Under the pieces are notes generated by a model. It saw only the letters and a program-made list of their open reading frames with translations, ran no database searches and was not told the origin of the DNA. From Nanobdellota archaeon (GTDB lineage Archaea; Nanobdellota; Nanobdellia; Pacearchaeales; GW2011-AR1), in assembly GCA_013329055.1 (NCBI GenBank), contig DUKY01000020.1, forward strand, positions 124,012 to 177,122: a stretch of 53,111 nucleotides of DNA. Reading direction: 5' to 3'. How positions within the stretch are numbered: the first letter of the stretch is position 1; every line of letters begins with the position of its first letter. Both the position numbers and the translations under genes were made by a program. This document shows, piece after piece, positions 15,517-23,786 of the stretch.

Positions 15517-17034
15517 ATGGAAAATCATACAAAATTAATTGAGTCGTTAAGTCCAAATGAAATAAAAGTTCTTCCATATTTAGAAGAAAGCAAGTTTGTG
15601 AATATTTGCATTAAATCTAATTTAGATAAAGTTGCAGTTTTAAGGGCTTTAGAATATTTGCAAAATAAGAAAATTCTTGAACTAACAAGCGAAAAGAAAA
15701 AAATAATTGAGATAGGAACAAATGGTGCTTTATATAAAAAGAAAGGTTTACCGGAGAGAAGGCTTTTGAATGTTTTAAATGATCAAAGAATTTTATTATT
15801 GAAAGATGCTCAACAATTAAGCAAACTTTCAGATGATGAATTTAAAGCGTCTATTGGTGTATTAAAGCGAAAGGGATTAATTGATTTAAATAATGGAAAA
15901 ATTGTTTTTAATGCCGGTAAAGATGAAATTTCTAAAAAAAGTTTAGAGGAATTATTTATTGATTCTCTTCCTTTAGACTATGATTCTTTGACTCCTGAAA
16001 AGATTAATGTTTTGAAATCTTTACAAAGCAGAAAAGATATTGTTGAAGTTACTGAAGATAAAACTGTAAAAATTAAAGTTACTTCTTTGGGAAAGACATT
16101 AATGAAAGAAGGGTTAAAGGTTGGTGATTTAATTGAGCAAATTACTCCTGAAATTTTGAAAAAAGAATTATTATGGAAAGGAAAAAAGTTTAGGAGATAT
16201 GATGTTTCTTCGTCTGTCCCAATAATTAATGGGGGTAAAAGACATTTTGTTAATCAGGCTGTGGATTATGCACGAAATATTTGGACTGATATGGGTTTTC
16301 AGGAAATGAGGGGAGATATGATTCAAAGCGGGTTTTGGAATTTTGATGCATTGTTTACTGCTCAGGATCATCCTGTAAGAGAAATGCAAGATACGTTTTT
16401 TATCGATAAGTTTGCGAATTTACCTGATAAAAAATTTGTTGATGCTGTTAGAAAAGCTCATGAAGAGGGTGTTGGCGGGAGTAAAGGCTGGAGATATAAA
16501 TGGGATGAAAATGATGCGAAAAAAATGTCTTTAAGGACTCATACTACTTGTTTATCTTCTAAGACTTTATCGCAATTGGATAAAAATAAATTGCCTATGA
16601 AATTTTTCTCAATTGGAAAGTGTTTTAGAAATGAAACTCTTGATTGGAGTCATGGTTTTGAATTTAATCAATCTGAAGGTATTGTCGTTGATAGAAATGC
16701 AAATTTTAGACATTTGCTTGGTTATTTAAAACAATTTTTTAAGAAGATGGGTTATGAAAAATTAAGATTTAATCCTGCATATTTCCCTTATACTGAACCT
16801 TCAGTAGAAATTCATGTTTGGCATCCTGAAAAAAAAGTTTGGTTGGAGTTAGGCGGGGCTGGTATTTTTAGGCCTGAAGTTGTTATTCCTTTGTTTGGTG
16901 AATATATCCCTGTTTTAGCTTGGGGTCCTGGTTTTGACAGGGTTTTAATGGATTATTATAAAGTTAAAGATTTACGGGAATTATATAAAAATAATTTTAC
17001 CGAATTAAGAAACAAGAGGTTTTGGATGAAATGA
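15517..17034 (+). CDS. pheS: Phenylalanyl-tRNA synthetase alpha subunit
   Basis: A 505-residue class II synthetase subunit of archaeal/eukaryotic length. The N-terminal 200 residues are winged-helix tRNA-binding repeats. The catalytic core has FRNETLDWSHGFEFNQ (motif 2, about residues 368-383), PYTEPSVEIHVWHP, LELGGAGIFRPEV and AWGPGFDRVLM (motif 3, about residues 468-478). With the beta subunit it charges tRNA-Phe. Here pheT lies 1.7 kb downstream, separated by a TA-like pair, MazG and a NYN protein. Confidence 0.96.
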   Translation: MENHTKLIESLSPNEIKVLPYLEESKFVNICIKSNLDKVAVLRALEYLQNKKILELTSEKKKIIEIGTNGALYKKKGLPERRLLNVLNDQRILLLKDAQQLSKLSDDEFKASIGVLKRKGLIDLNNGKIVFNAGKDEISKKSLEELFIDSLPLDYDSLTPEKINVLKSLQSRKDIVEVTEDKTVKIKVTSLGKTLMKEGLKVGDLIEQITPEILKKELLWKGKKFRRYDVSSSVPIINGGKRHFVNQAVDYARNIWTDMGFQEMRGDMIQSGFWNFDALFTAQDHPVREMQDTFFIDKFANLPDKKFVDAVRKAHEEGVGGSKGWRYKWDENDAKKMSLRTHTTCLSSKTLSQLDKNKLPMKFFSIGKCFRNETLDWSHGFEFNQSEGIVVDRNANFRHLLGYLKQFFKKMGYEKLRFNPAYFPYTEPSVEIHVWHPEKKVWLELGGAGIFRPEVVIPLFGEYIPVLAWGPGFDRVLMDYYKVKDLRELYKNNFTELRNKRFWMK

Positions 17035-17108
17035 TAATAATAAAAAGTAATAAAATAAAAAAAATAAAAAGCAAAAACTTTAAATAATCAGTTATATAAA
17101 CTTATACA

Positions 17109-17384
17109 ATGGTAAAAACAGTAACTAAAATGAATATTTTGCATTTTCCAAAATTAGATTCGATCCTTATGGTTGAAAATGCTATACAAAACAGTGAAGA
17201 TTATCCTACTAGAATGGAATTATGGAAAAGTTTGCCAAAGCAAATGCAATATCAAACTTTTAAGTTGATACTTGATTATTTGGAAAGGTCAAATAAAATT
17301 ATGTTTGAAGGAGAAAAAATTATTTGGATTTTTGCAAATAGCAAGAAATTAAATGAATTAATTCAGGGAGCTATTTCTGTTTAG
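17109..17384 (+). CDS. Small winged-helix-like protein, putative antitoxin
   Basis: A 91-residue paralogue of the gene at 5672-5944: shared features are HFPKLDSILMVENAI, RMELWKSLPKQM, QTFKLILDYLE and KIIWIFANSKKL. The sequence suggests three helices and a beta wing. It precedes a RelE-like gene, as in the 5.7-kb copy. The promoter is GTTATATAAACTTATA immediately before the ATG, giving a leaderless or very short leader. The role is inferred from pairing, not from a known antitoxin motif. Confidence 0.62.
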   Translation: MVKTVTKMNILHFPKLDSILMVENAIQNSEDYPTRMELWKSLPKQMQYQTFKLILDYLERSNKIMFEGEKIIWIFANSKKLNELIQGAISV

Positions 17385-17392
17385 TGTTTAAA

Positions 17393-17749
17393 ATGAAAGA
17401 ATTTATTCCTCAATTAAGCAAAGAATTATTTGAATTAAAAATTAAAATTGAAAAAGAATTGTCTATTGGGAATAAAACTAATGAGAATTTATATCAATTA
17501 ATAAATAAATCAATTTATTTTTTAAAACAAAAAAGAGTTGGGGTTCCGATATCAAAAAAACTTCCCATCTATAAGTATTTTGAAAAAAAATATGGAATTA
17601 CAAATTTATTTTTGATAGATATTTCACAAGAGGCAAGGGCAATTTATACTAATACTTCTAATAATGAATTTCAGATTTTGCAAATCGTTTTGGAAGTTTA
17701 TGAATCTCACAAAAAATATGAAAAAATAGGGGGATATAACAGGCATTAA
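17393..17749 (+). CDS. RelE-like putative toxin
   Basis: A 118-residue protein: two N-terminal helices (FIPQLSKELFELKIKIEKEL; LYQLINKSIYFLKQKRVGVP) then a beta sheet (ITNLFLIDISQEARAIYTNT; FQILQIVLEVYESHKKYEKI) ending GGYNRH. The order matches archaeal RelE/ParE-like toxins, but the Arg/Lys of the active sheet are weakly conserved (DISQEARAIY replaces ELPDGWRLIY). A GTG at 17384, overlapping the previous stop, is an alternative start; the ATG at 17393 is preferred. It may be a diverged or inactive toxin. Confidence 0.55.
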   Translation: MKEFIPQLSKELFELKIKIEKELSIGNKTNENLYQLINKSIYFLKQKRVGVPISKKLPIYKYFEKKYGITNLFLIDISQEARAIYTNTSNNEFQILQIVLEVYESHKKYEKIGGYNRH

Positions 17750-17754
17750 TTTAA

Positions 17755-18072
17755 ATGATTGGAAAAGAATTATTAGAATTTATTGAAAGAGAAAATAAAA
17801 GGTTAAATGAACATTTTCACAAGGATGATTCAAAAAAGGAGGTTGCTTTGTTGAGATTAGCGAAGTTAACTGAGGAAGTGGGGGAAGTTTCAGATGAATT
17901 ATTAAAGAGTTTTTATTATGCAAGAAAACATAAGCTTGAAAAAGGAAATAATTTAGATATTGAAATTGCTGATGTAATTATTGTAACTTTATTATTAGCA
18001 AAAAATATGAATGTTGATATTGATAAGGCATTAAGAGAAAAAATAAAAAATATTGAGGCGAGGGAGTATTAA
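17755..18072 (+). CDS. MazG-like nucleotide pyrophosphohydrolase
   Basis: A 105-residue all-alpha protein with LTEEVGEVSDELLK (the E-E-x-x-E metal motif) and EIADVIIVTLLLA (E-x-x-D). A single MazG-type domain hydrolyses (d)NTPs to NMP and pyrophosphate and is often a house-cleaning enzyme. It overlaps the next gene by one base (TAATG). The preceding RelE-like gene ends 5 bases before its start, so these genes are probably co-transcribed. Confidence 0.85.
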   Translation: MIGKELLEFIERENKRLNEHFHKDDSKKEVALLRLAKLTEEVGEVSDELLKSFYYARKHKLEKGNNLDIEIADVIIVTLLLAKNMNVDIDKALREKIKNIEAREY

Positions 18073-18737
18073 TGAAAGAAAAAATTTATAAAGATAAGAA
18101 AGTTAATAATAATAACATGCTCCCCGGTAATCTTTTAAGGTTGCCGGATGAGTCTTTAAATTCTACTTTGGTTTTTGCTGATGCTGGATTTTTATCTAAA
18201 TTAAGCGGGTATTTTGGAAATGGAAAATATTTAATTTATGATTTAAGAAAGTTTTTAGAAAGTTTTTGCAAGAGACAAAAATTAATTTGCAAAGAAATTT
18301 TTTATTATACTGCACCACCTTTTCAAAAGTCTATCCCAACAGGATTAGAAGAAAAGAAAAAAGAAGGTTATGACAAATTTATTAAAAAATTAAAGGAGCA
18401 GAAAATTATTGTTCGTGAAGGAAGATGTCAAAAACTTAAAACTGATGGAAAAATTATTTATTATCAGAAAGCTGTTGATGTCTTTTTGGCTATGGATTTG
18501 ACAAATGTTTTAATTGATTTCCCAAATGTAAAAAGAGTAATCTTAATCTCTTCAGACAGTGATTTTGTTCCGGTTATAAAAAATTTAGAAAAGAAAGGTG
18601 TAAAAACAATACTTTATACATATTATGAAAAAAAGAGAAATACTAATTTTTCAAGAAGCAATGATTTAATAAAATCTGTTTACAAATATGTTTTAATAAA
18701 TAAAGATGATTTTAAGAATTGTCCTCTGGTAAAATAA
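18072..18737 (+). CDS. NYN-domain (PIN-like) nuclease
   Basis: A 221-residue protein with the NYN fold: LVFADAGFLSKL (first acidic residue), KAVDVFLAMDLTNVL (Lys plus Asp), RVILISSDSDFVPVIKNLE (SSDSDF with two Asp) and KTILYTYYEKK. The metal-binding acidic residues expected for an RNase are present. NYN proteins process or degrade RNA. It lies between MazG and pheT and nearly overlaps pheT, which starts 3 bases after its stop. The specific target is unknown. Confidence 0.85.
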   Translation: MKEKIYKDKKVNNNNMLPGNLLRLPDESLNSTLVFADAGFLSKLSGYFGNGKYLIYDLRKFLESFCKRQKLICKEIFYYTAPPFQKSIPTGLEEKKKEGYDKFIKKLKEQKIIVREGRCQKLKTDGKIIYYQKAVDVFLAMDLTNVLIDFPNVKRVILISSDSDFVPVIKNLEKKGVKTILYTYYEKKRNTNFSRSNDLIKSVYKYVLINKDDFKNCPLVK

Positions 18738-18739
18738 AA

Positions 18740-20383
18740 ATGGCAAATATAAAATTTTCAAAAAAATTGTTTGAAAAAGAAATTGGAAAATTAAATGATG
18801 AAATGCAAATGAGAATTGCAATGTTTGGAACTCCTGTTGAATCTGTAACTGATATTGATATTGAAATTGAAGTTTTTCCGAATCGTCCTGATTTACTTTC
18901 TTATCAAGGATTTAAAAAATCTTTTTTGGCATTTTTAGGCAAGAAAACCGGTTTACGGGAATATAAAGTTAAAAAACCTGAAAAAGATTACAAAGTAATC
19001 ATTGACCCTTCTGTTAAAGATGTTAGGCCTTATACTGTTTGTGCAATTGTTAAAGAATTAATTCTTGATGAAAATAAAATTAAAGAGTTAATTGATGTTC
19101 AAGAAAAACTTCATAATACTATTGGAAGAAGAAGAAAAAAAGTTGCTATTGGAATTTATCCTTTAGATAAAATTAAATTACCTATAACTTTTAAGGCAAT
19201 GGAACCTGATAAAATTAAATTTATTCCTTTAGAATCTTCTAAGGAAATGTCTGGTTTGCAAATTTTACAAAGACATCCTATTGGAAAAGAGTATGCTCAT
19301 TTATTGGCTGGTAAAGTTAAATTTCCGATTTTTGTTGATGCAGATCATAATGTTTTGAGTATGCCTCCAATTATTAATTCTGAATTAACCGGCAGAGTTG
19401 TGGTAACGACTAAAGATGTTTTTGTTGAATGTTCCGGTACAGATTTAAATGCTTTGAATAAATGCCTGAATATTTTAGTGACAACTATGGATGAAATGGG
19501 TGGTAAAATTTATCAAATGGAATTATCCGGATTAAAGCTAATTACTCCTGATTTGACTTCTGAAAAAATGAAAATTTCTTTGGTAAATACAAATAAGCTT
19601 TTGGGTTTAAATTTGAGTGAAAAGGAGTTAGGTCAATGTTTAGAAAAAATGGGTCATAATTATAAAGATGGTTTTGCAGAAGTTGCTTCCTGGAGAAATG
19701 ATGTTTTACATGAAGTTGATTTAATTGAGGATGTTGCAATTGCTTATGGTTATGAAAATTTTATTGAAGATTTTCCGGAGATTGCTACTGTTGGAAAAGA
19801 AGATTTTAAGGAAATTATTAAGCGTAAGATTTCGGAAATTTTTATCGGGTTAAATATGTTAGAAGTTTCAAATTATCATTTAACTAAAAGAGAGGATCAA
19901 TTTTCAAAAATGGGTATTAATGAAAAGAATGAAAAAGAATTTATTGAAGTTGAAGGATCAAAAACTGATTATACTATTTTAAGAAAGGATTTATCTCATT
20001 ATTTGTTGAAGAATTTTTCTGAAAATATTGATTCTGAATATCCTCAATTTATATTTGAAATGGGCAGGACTTTTAATTTAATTGATGAAAAGATAATTGA
20101 AGGAGAAAACTTGGCTTGTGCTGTTACTCCGGGGAATTTTACGCAAATTAAGCAAACTTTAGAGTATTTTTTTAGAATGATTAATTTAGAAGTTAAATTT
20201 AAAGAACCCTTGCAAAGTCCGGTTCATTTTATTGAGGGTAGGGTTGGTGAAATTATTTTAGATGAAAAAGTTATTGGCTATATTGGCGAGATTCATCCTA
20301 GAATTTTAAGAAATTGGAAAATTAAAATGCCTGTTGCTTTGTTTGAAATTAAGTTAGAAGAAATTTTTGAGAAATTAAAATAA
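18740..20383 (+). CDS. pheT: Phenylalanyl-tRNA synthetase beta subunit
   Basis: A 547-residue protein; the ATG at 18740 gives the usual archaeal start MANIKFSKKLFEKEIG. Visible parts: DIEIEVFPNRPDLLSYQGF, the B3/B4 editing-type domain with RRRKKVAIGIYPLDKI, the B5 domain (LLGLNLSEKELGQCLEKMGH) with ASWRNDVLHEVDLIEDVAIA, and the catalytic-like C-terminal domain ending with GEIHPRILRNWKI. It pairs with PheS to form the heterotetramer. The length is normal for archaea. Confidence 0.95.
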   Translation: MANIKFSKKLFEKEIGKLNDEMQMRIAMFGTPVESVTDIDIEIEVFPNRPDLLSYQGFKKSFLAFLGKKTGLREYKVKKPEKDYKVIIDPSVKDVRPYTVCAIVKELILDENKIKELIDVQEKLHNTIGRRRKKVAIGIYPLDKIKLPITFKAMEPDKIKFIPLESSKEMSGLQILQRHPIGKEYAHLLAGKVKFPIFVDADHNVLSMPPIINSELTGRVVVTTKDVFVECSGTDLNALNKCLNILVTTMDEMGGKIYQMELSGLKLITPDLTSEKMKISLVNTNKLLGLNLSEKELGQCLEKMGHNYKDGFAEVASWRNDVLHEVDLIEDVAIAYGYENFIEDFPEIATVGKEDFKEIIKRKISEIFIGLNMLEVSNYHLTKREDQFSKMGINEKNEKEFIEVEGSKTDYTILRKDLSHYLLKNFSENIDSEYPQFIFEMGRTFNLIDEKIIEGENLACAVTPGNFTQIKQTLEYFFRMINLEVKFKEPLQSPVHFIEGRVGEIILDEKVIGYIGEIHPRILRNWKIKMPVALFEIKLEEIFEKLK

Positions 20384-20385
20384 TT

Positions 20386-20868
20386 TTATCCAAAGTAATT
20401 TCTGTCATTATTATTTTTATTTTCCCAATTCTCTTTTATGACTTTTACAATGTATTGTAATTCAACTTTTATTTCCTGCCAAGTATTATATGCGTTTATT
20501 ATGAACTGTGCTTCTCTTTTATCATCATACTCTAAATCCAGTTCAATTAATTCTACTTCTATTTTTGATAATTTTTTGTAAAGGTCTGTTAATTTTTTTC
20601 TGTCTTCATTTTGAATTTTATTTGTTATTGAAAAAACAAACATTGGGGCATTTGTTGGGTTTAAAAGGAGTTCAATAAATCGTAAATAATTTGAAAATTT
20701 TTCTGAGATATATCTTCTTATTTCTCTTATTAAAAAGTCTGTTTCTATTTCAGATATTTTTTCTATTGAGAATTCTTTGTTTAATTCATTAAAATCCGGC
20801 AATGAATATTTTTCTTTTATTTTTTTATAGCTTTTTTTTAGGTTTTCAATATTTGATTCTTCTGTCAT
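20386..20868 (-). CDS. Conserved-looking helical protein, unknown
   Basis: A 160-residue, almost entirely helical protein, rich in Lys, Glu and Ile. The ATG at 20868 is used rather than an upstream TTG. It has no Cys, membrane segment or known catalytic motif; FSNYLRFIELLLNPTNAPMF in the middle is the most distinctive stretch. Coiled-coil tendency is strong at both ends. It converges with pheT, leaving two bases between the stops. Function not recognised. Confidence 0.6.
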   Translation of the reverse strand: MTEESNIENLKKSYKKIKEKYSLPDFNELNKEFSIEKISEIETDFLIREIRRYISEKFSNYLRFIELLLNPTNAPMFVFSITNKIQNEDRKKLTDLYKKLSKIEVELIELDLEYDDKREAQFIINAYNTWQEIKVELQYIVKVIKENWENKNNNDRNYFG

Positions 20869-20956
20869 ATTCAAGAATGATGAATTTGTTTTATAAATTT
20901 ATCTTATGAGTTGATTTTTTGGTAGGTTATTTAAATTCTAAATTTTTATCTAACTT

Positions 20957-21238
20957 ATGGAAAACATAATCACTAAAGAAAAATTAGAAAAATATTTTGA
21001 TTTAACTAGTCGGGCTTTAAAGATAATTAAAGTAAATATTATTTCTGGAAAAGAAAATCCTGCTAAAGAAATAATCGATATGGTTACAAATTATCTTTCT
21101 GATGCTAAGCATTTTGAAAAGAAGGGGGATTATGTGAATTCTTTTGCTGCTTTAAATTATGCTCATGGCTGGATTGATTCGGGGGTGAGGCTTGATATTT
21201 TTGATGTTGATGACGATAAATTATTTACTGTTAAGTAA
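20957..21238 (+). CDS. DUF357 family protein
   Basis: A 93-residue helical protein with the DUF357 pattern: ITKEKLEKYFDLTSRALKII, then MVTNYLSDAKHFEKKGDYV, SFAALNYAHGWIDSGVRLDI and LFTV. The family is confined to archaea and its function is unknown. A TAAATTCTAAATTTTTA promoter-like stretch precedes the ATG. A long hairpin follows within 15 bases of the stop. Confidence 0.82.
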   Translation: MENIITKEKLEKYFDLTSRALKIIKVNIISGKENPAKEIIDMVTNYLSDAKHFEKKGDYVNSFAALNYAHGWIDSGVRLDIFDVDDDKLFTVK

Positions 21239-21252
21239 TTTTGTTTATTTTT

Positions 21253-21322
21253 GGTAAAAATCTACGATTTGATTTCTTACATAGCTCCACTATGCGGCGA
21301 AATAAAATCATAGCATTTTTCC
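21253..21322. repeat. Long imperfect hairpin after the DUF357 gene
   Basis: Nested arms: AAAAAT/ATTTTT, GATTTGATTTC (21266-21276)/GAAATAAAATC (21299-21309), and CATAG (21280-21284)/CTATG (21290-21294) around the loop CTCCA. About 21 of the positions in each half can pair. It could be a transcript 3' end, a structured RNA, or a remnant of a mobile palindrome. Confidence 0.55.
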
Positions 21323-21494
21323 TCAAAAATAATTCAAAATTCGCGAAATGGATTAGACTTTTTTATCTCAAATCTATTTTCCAATATTGTTTGCTGTATT
21401 TTTTTATATAATATTTTTTTTGTTTTTCTGATGAAGTTAGTTAATTTGAAGTTAATCTTTCGAGTGTTAGCGAGCAAATCTTTCAAAGAAAATC

Positions 21495-21502
21495 TTTAAA
21501 TA
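21495..21502 (+). promoter_or_regulatory. Promoter (TATA box) of sec61-beta/NAC operon
   Basis: TTTAAATA centred about 25 bases before the ATG at 21524, the spacing expected for a leaderless archaeal transcript. The same CTTTAAATA form occurs before several other genes in the window. Confidence 0.6.
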
Positions 21503-21523
21503 GTCTTTTGCTAATAATTATCT

Positions 21524-21679
21524 ATGGCAAATCAACAAATTAATATGCCTGCTGGTTTTGGTGGGTTAACAAGGTTTAATGAGGAATATGGCAGTTATAT
21601 TAGTTTAAGTCCTTCTCATGTTGTTTTATTTATCATTTTAGTTGTTGCTTTTAGATTTTTTTTAGGGGTGTTTTTGTAA
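21524..21679 (+). CDS. Preprotein translocase subunit Sec61-beta
   Basis: A 51-residue protein. A short polar N-terminus with the family signature GFGGLTRFNEEY is followed by ISLSPSHVV and one C-terminal membrane span (LFIILVVAFRFFLGVFL). This is the archaeal SecG equivalent (SecBeta), the small third subunit of the SecYE channel. The alpha-NAC gene starts one base after its stop, so the protein-targeting genes are coupled. Confidence 0.85.
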   Translation: MANQQINMPAGFGGLTRFNEEYGSYISLSPSHVVLFIILVVAFRFFLGVFL

Positions 21680-21680
21680 A

Positions 21681-22013
21681 ATGATGGGGGGTTTAAATCC
21701 TAAAAAAATGCAGGCAATTATGAAGCAGATGGGTATGAGCCAAGAACAAATTCCTGCACTTAGAGTAATTATGGAAAAAGAAGACGGTTCAAGGTTAATT
21801 ATTGATGATCCTGATGTAATGAAGATTAAAATGAATGGTCAAGTTTCTTATCAGGTTACCGGGCAAGCACATGAGGAGACTGCAGAAGTTGAAATATCAA
21901 AAGAAGATATTAAAATTGTAATGGAAAAAACAGGCAAATCTTCGAAAGAAGCAAAAGAAGCTTTAGAAAAGTATGGTGATTTAACTGAAGCAATTTTAGA
22001 ATTAAGTGATTAA
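21681..22013 (+). CDS. nac: Nascent polypeptide-associated complex protein (alpha-NAC)
   Basis: A 110-residue protein. N-terminal MMGGLNPKKMQAIMKQMGM, then the NAC beta barrel (RLIIDDPDVMKIKMNGQVSY, QVTGQA) and a C-terminal UBA domain (SKEDIKIVMEKTGKSSKEAK, DLTEAILEL). Archaeal NAC is a homodimer that binds nascent chains at the ribosome exit. It is directly behind sec61-beta. An alternative start one codon later is possible. Confidence 0.95.
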   Translation: MMGGLNPKKMQAIMKQMGMSQEQIPALRVIMEKEDGSRLIIDDPDVMKIKMNGQVSYQVTGQAHEETAEVEISKEDIKIVMEKTGKSSKEAKEALEKYGDLTEAILELSD

Positions 22014-22057
22014 ATTTTTACCGTAATCTATTTGAATCTTATTTATTTTATTTTGTT

Positions 22058-22525
22058 ATGGAGATTTTTATTAAACATCTAAATGAAGCACAAAGGAATT
22101 TCAGGATTATTCATCATTTATTTTATGTGACTTTTCCCTTGGTTAAAGATAAAAAGATTTTATTGAAGGTTCTTATTAATTCTAAAAAAGTTATTGTTGA
22201 ATGTATTAATACTATGTTGCATTATGAATCCATGCTTCAAAGGATTAAAATTTCTGATGACCCTGTTTTAAATTTTAAGATTTTTGAACAAAAATGTACC
22301 AAATGGTATGGAATTACCGATGAAGAGTTTAACCTAATTCTTGAATTATTTGAAACTGTAAAAAAGCATGATGAAAGTCCTGTTGAATTTTTAAAAGGCG
22401 ATAATATTGTGATTTTGTCGGAAAATATGAAACCAAGAATTTTATCTTTTCAGGATATAAAAAAATTTGTTGAATTGGCTAAAATTATTTTTCTTAAGAC
22501 ATATCAAAGAGTTGTTTTTTATTAG
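22058..22525 (+). CDS. Helical protein, unknown
   Basis: A 155-residue protein with no recognised domain. It begins MEIFIKHLNEAQRNFRIIHH and is mainly helical, with KKILLKVLINSKKVIVECIN and a C-terminal SFQDIKKFVELAKIIFLKTY. The helix pattern resembles that of small archaeal proteins often found near translation genes. No membrane span. It probably has its own promoter (ATTTGAATCTTATTTATTT upstream). Confidence 0.6.
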   Translation: MEIFIKHLNEAQRNFRIIHHLFYVTFPLVKDKKILLKVLINSKKVIVECINTMLHYESMLQRIKISDDPVLNFKIFEQKCTKWYGITDEEFNLILELFETVKKHDESPVEFLKGDNIVILSENMKPRILSFQDIKKFVELAKIIFLKTYQRVVFY

Positions 22526-22567
22526 GGTTTACAAAGGTTTAAAAAATAAATTTATTTATTATTGATT

Positions 22568-23266
22568 ATGAATTTTGTTAAGAAAATTGTTGAGGGGAAA
22601 AGTGATGAGTTAGTTCACTTGCAATTTCAAAAATTTAGCAAGGGTGAATTTCTAAACCGAGCTTTAATCAAGGCTAAACATACCGGGAAAAAATATACTA
22701 TTGTTACTGGTCCTGAATTTGCAAATGAATTAGTAAGGGATGGTGCTGAAAAATTAGGTTCAAATACTACTAATGTTATCGGTGGTATTATTTCAACAAG
22801 CGATTTAACCGGGGAGATTGATTTTAAGAGTAAAAAACAATTCCAAGGTGTTAAAACTTATTTAATTGATAAAGAAATGACTGGCAATGATTTAATTAGT
22901 TTGTTAAACAAATTTCCAAAAACTTTTTTTGCTTTAAGTTTTGATGTTGGTGAAGATTTTAAATTAAAGATTAAACCCAAAGCTCCTACTTCGGGAAAAC
23001 CCGGTAAAGGTGAAGAAAAACCGAAAGTTGATTTTTGCAGATTAGTTACAACTGATGAAAAAATTGGAAAAAGTTTTATTTTTGAGGTAAATGATTTTAA
23101 GGATGCAGAAGTTAATCATTCATATCATATTGATAACATTATCATGCCTGTCGGTGAAAAAGATTTTGCAAAGATTAGGGAAATGGCAAAAAGAAAAGGA
23201 AAAATTGTAAGGATTGCTGAAATTGACGGGAAAGAAATGAAAAGAGATATTCTATTTGAGGCTTAG
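22568..23266 (+). CDS. Conserved-looking protein, unknown
   Basis: A 232-residue soluble protein; the ATG at 22568 is preferred to an ATT-like extension. It has an N-terminal alpha/beta part (KKYTIVTGPEFANELVRDGA) and a linker rich in Pro, Gly and Lys (APTSGKPGKGEEKPK) near the middle, followed by a second domain with SYHIDNIIMPVGEKDFAKIR and KRKGKIVRIAEIDGKEMKRD. No catalytic motif is recognised. The 14-base gap to the next gene suggests one transcript. Confidence 0.62.
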   Translation: MNFVKKIVEGKSDELVHLQFQKFSKGEFLNRALIKAKHTGKKYTIVTGPEFANELVRDGAEKLGSNTTNVIGGIISTSDLTGEIDFKSKKQFQGVKTYLIDKEMTGNDLISLLNKFPKTFFALSFDVGEDFKLKIKPKAPTSGKPGKGEEKPKVDFCRLVTTDEKIGKSFIFEVNDFKDAEVNHSYHIDNIIMPVGEKDFAKIREMAKRKGKIVRIAEIDGKEMKRDILFEA

Positions 23267-23280
23267 TTTTATAATTTAAA

Positions 23281-23781
23281 ATGGTTGAAAATATTCTTGT
23301 TGATGATAAAAATATCAATTCTGTTTTAAATCGTGTAAATTTTCAAGGAGGAATAATTTTAAGAGGAAAATTAGATGAAATCTTGAGTGAAGAATTTATG
23401 CCTGATAAGACTGCAAAGTGGTTTGAAAAATTGCCTATGGTCAATTTAACTTTTTATTCAGATCCTCATTTCCAAGATTTTTCTCTTGTTGATTTTGATC
23501 AAGTTATTTTAATTAGCTATAATACTAAAGAAAATAATTTTTTATCTTATGGTAATTTGCCTGAATGTTTTTCTTTATCTTCCGGTGATATTTATATTCC
23601 TGAAAAGTATAATTTAACTAATGGGATTTGCAAATGCTTAAGTAGTATTTTAGGAAAAAGTTATTCTAATTCCTGTGCATATGATATCTCTAAAGTTGTT
23701 ATTGAAGATTTAGATTCTTCAAGACTTTTAACTGCAGAAGAATTTCTTAAAAAGTTGAAAGATAATAAGATTGAAAAATAA
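23281..23781 (+). CDS. Soluble protein, unknown
   Basis: A 166-residue protein following closely after the gene at 22568. It is mixed alpha/beta, contains four Cys (CFSLS, GICKC, SNSCAYD) and ends with a helix LLTAEEFLKKLKDN. No signal peptide or membrane span. Nothing identifies a family. It converges with the regulator gene, six bases apart. Confidence 0.55.
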   Translation: MVENILVDDKNINSVLNRVNFQGGIILRGKLDEILSEEFMPDKTAKWFEKLPMVNLTFYSDPHFQDFSLVDFDQVILISYNTKENNFLSYGNLPECFSLSSGDIYIPEKYNLTNGICKCLSSILGKSYSNSCAYDISKVVIEDLDSSRLLTAEEFLKKLKDNKIEK

Positions 23782-23786
23782 GTTTT

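Noticed and set aside
21430-21480. C/D-box RNA (TGATGA present)
   Set aside because: No CTGA D-box at the right distance and no internal C'/D' pair could be found.
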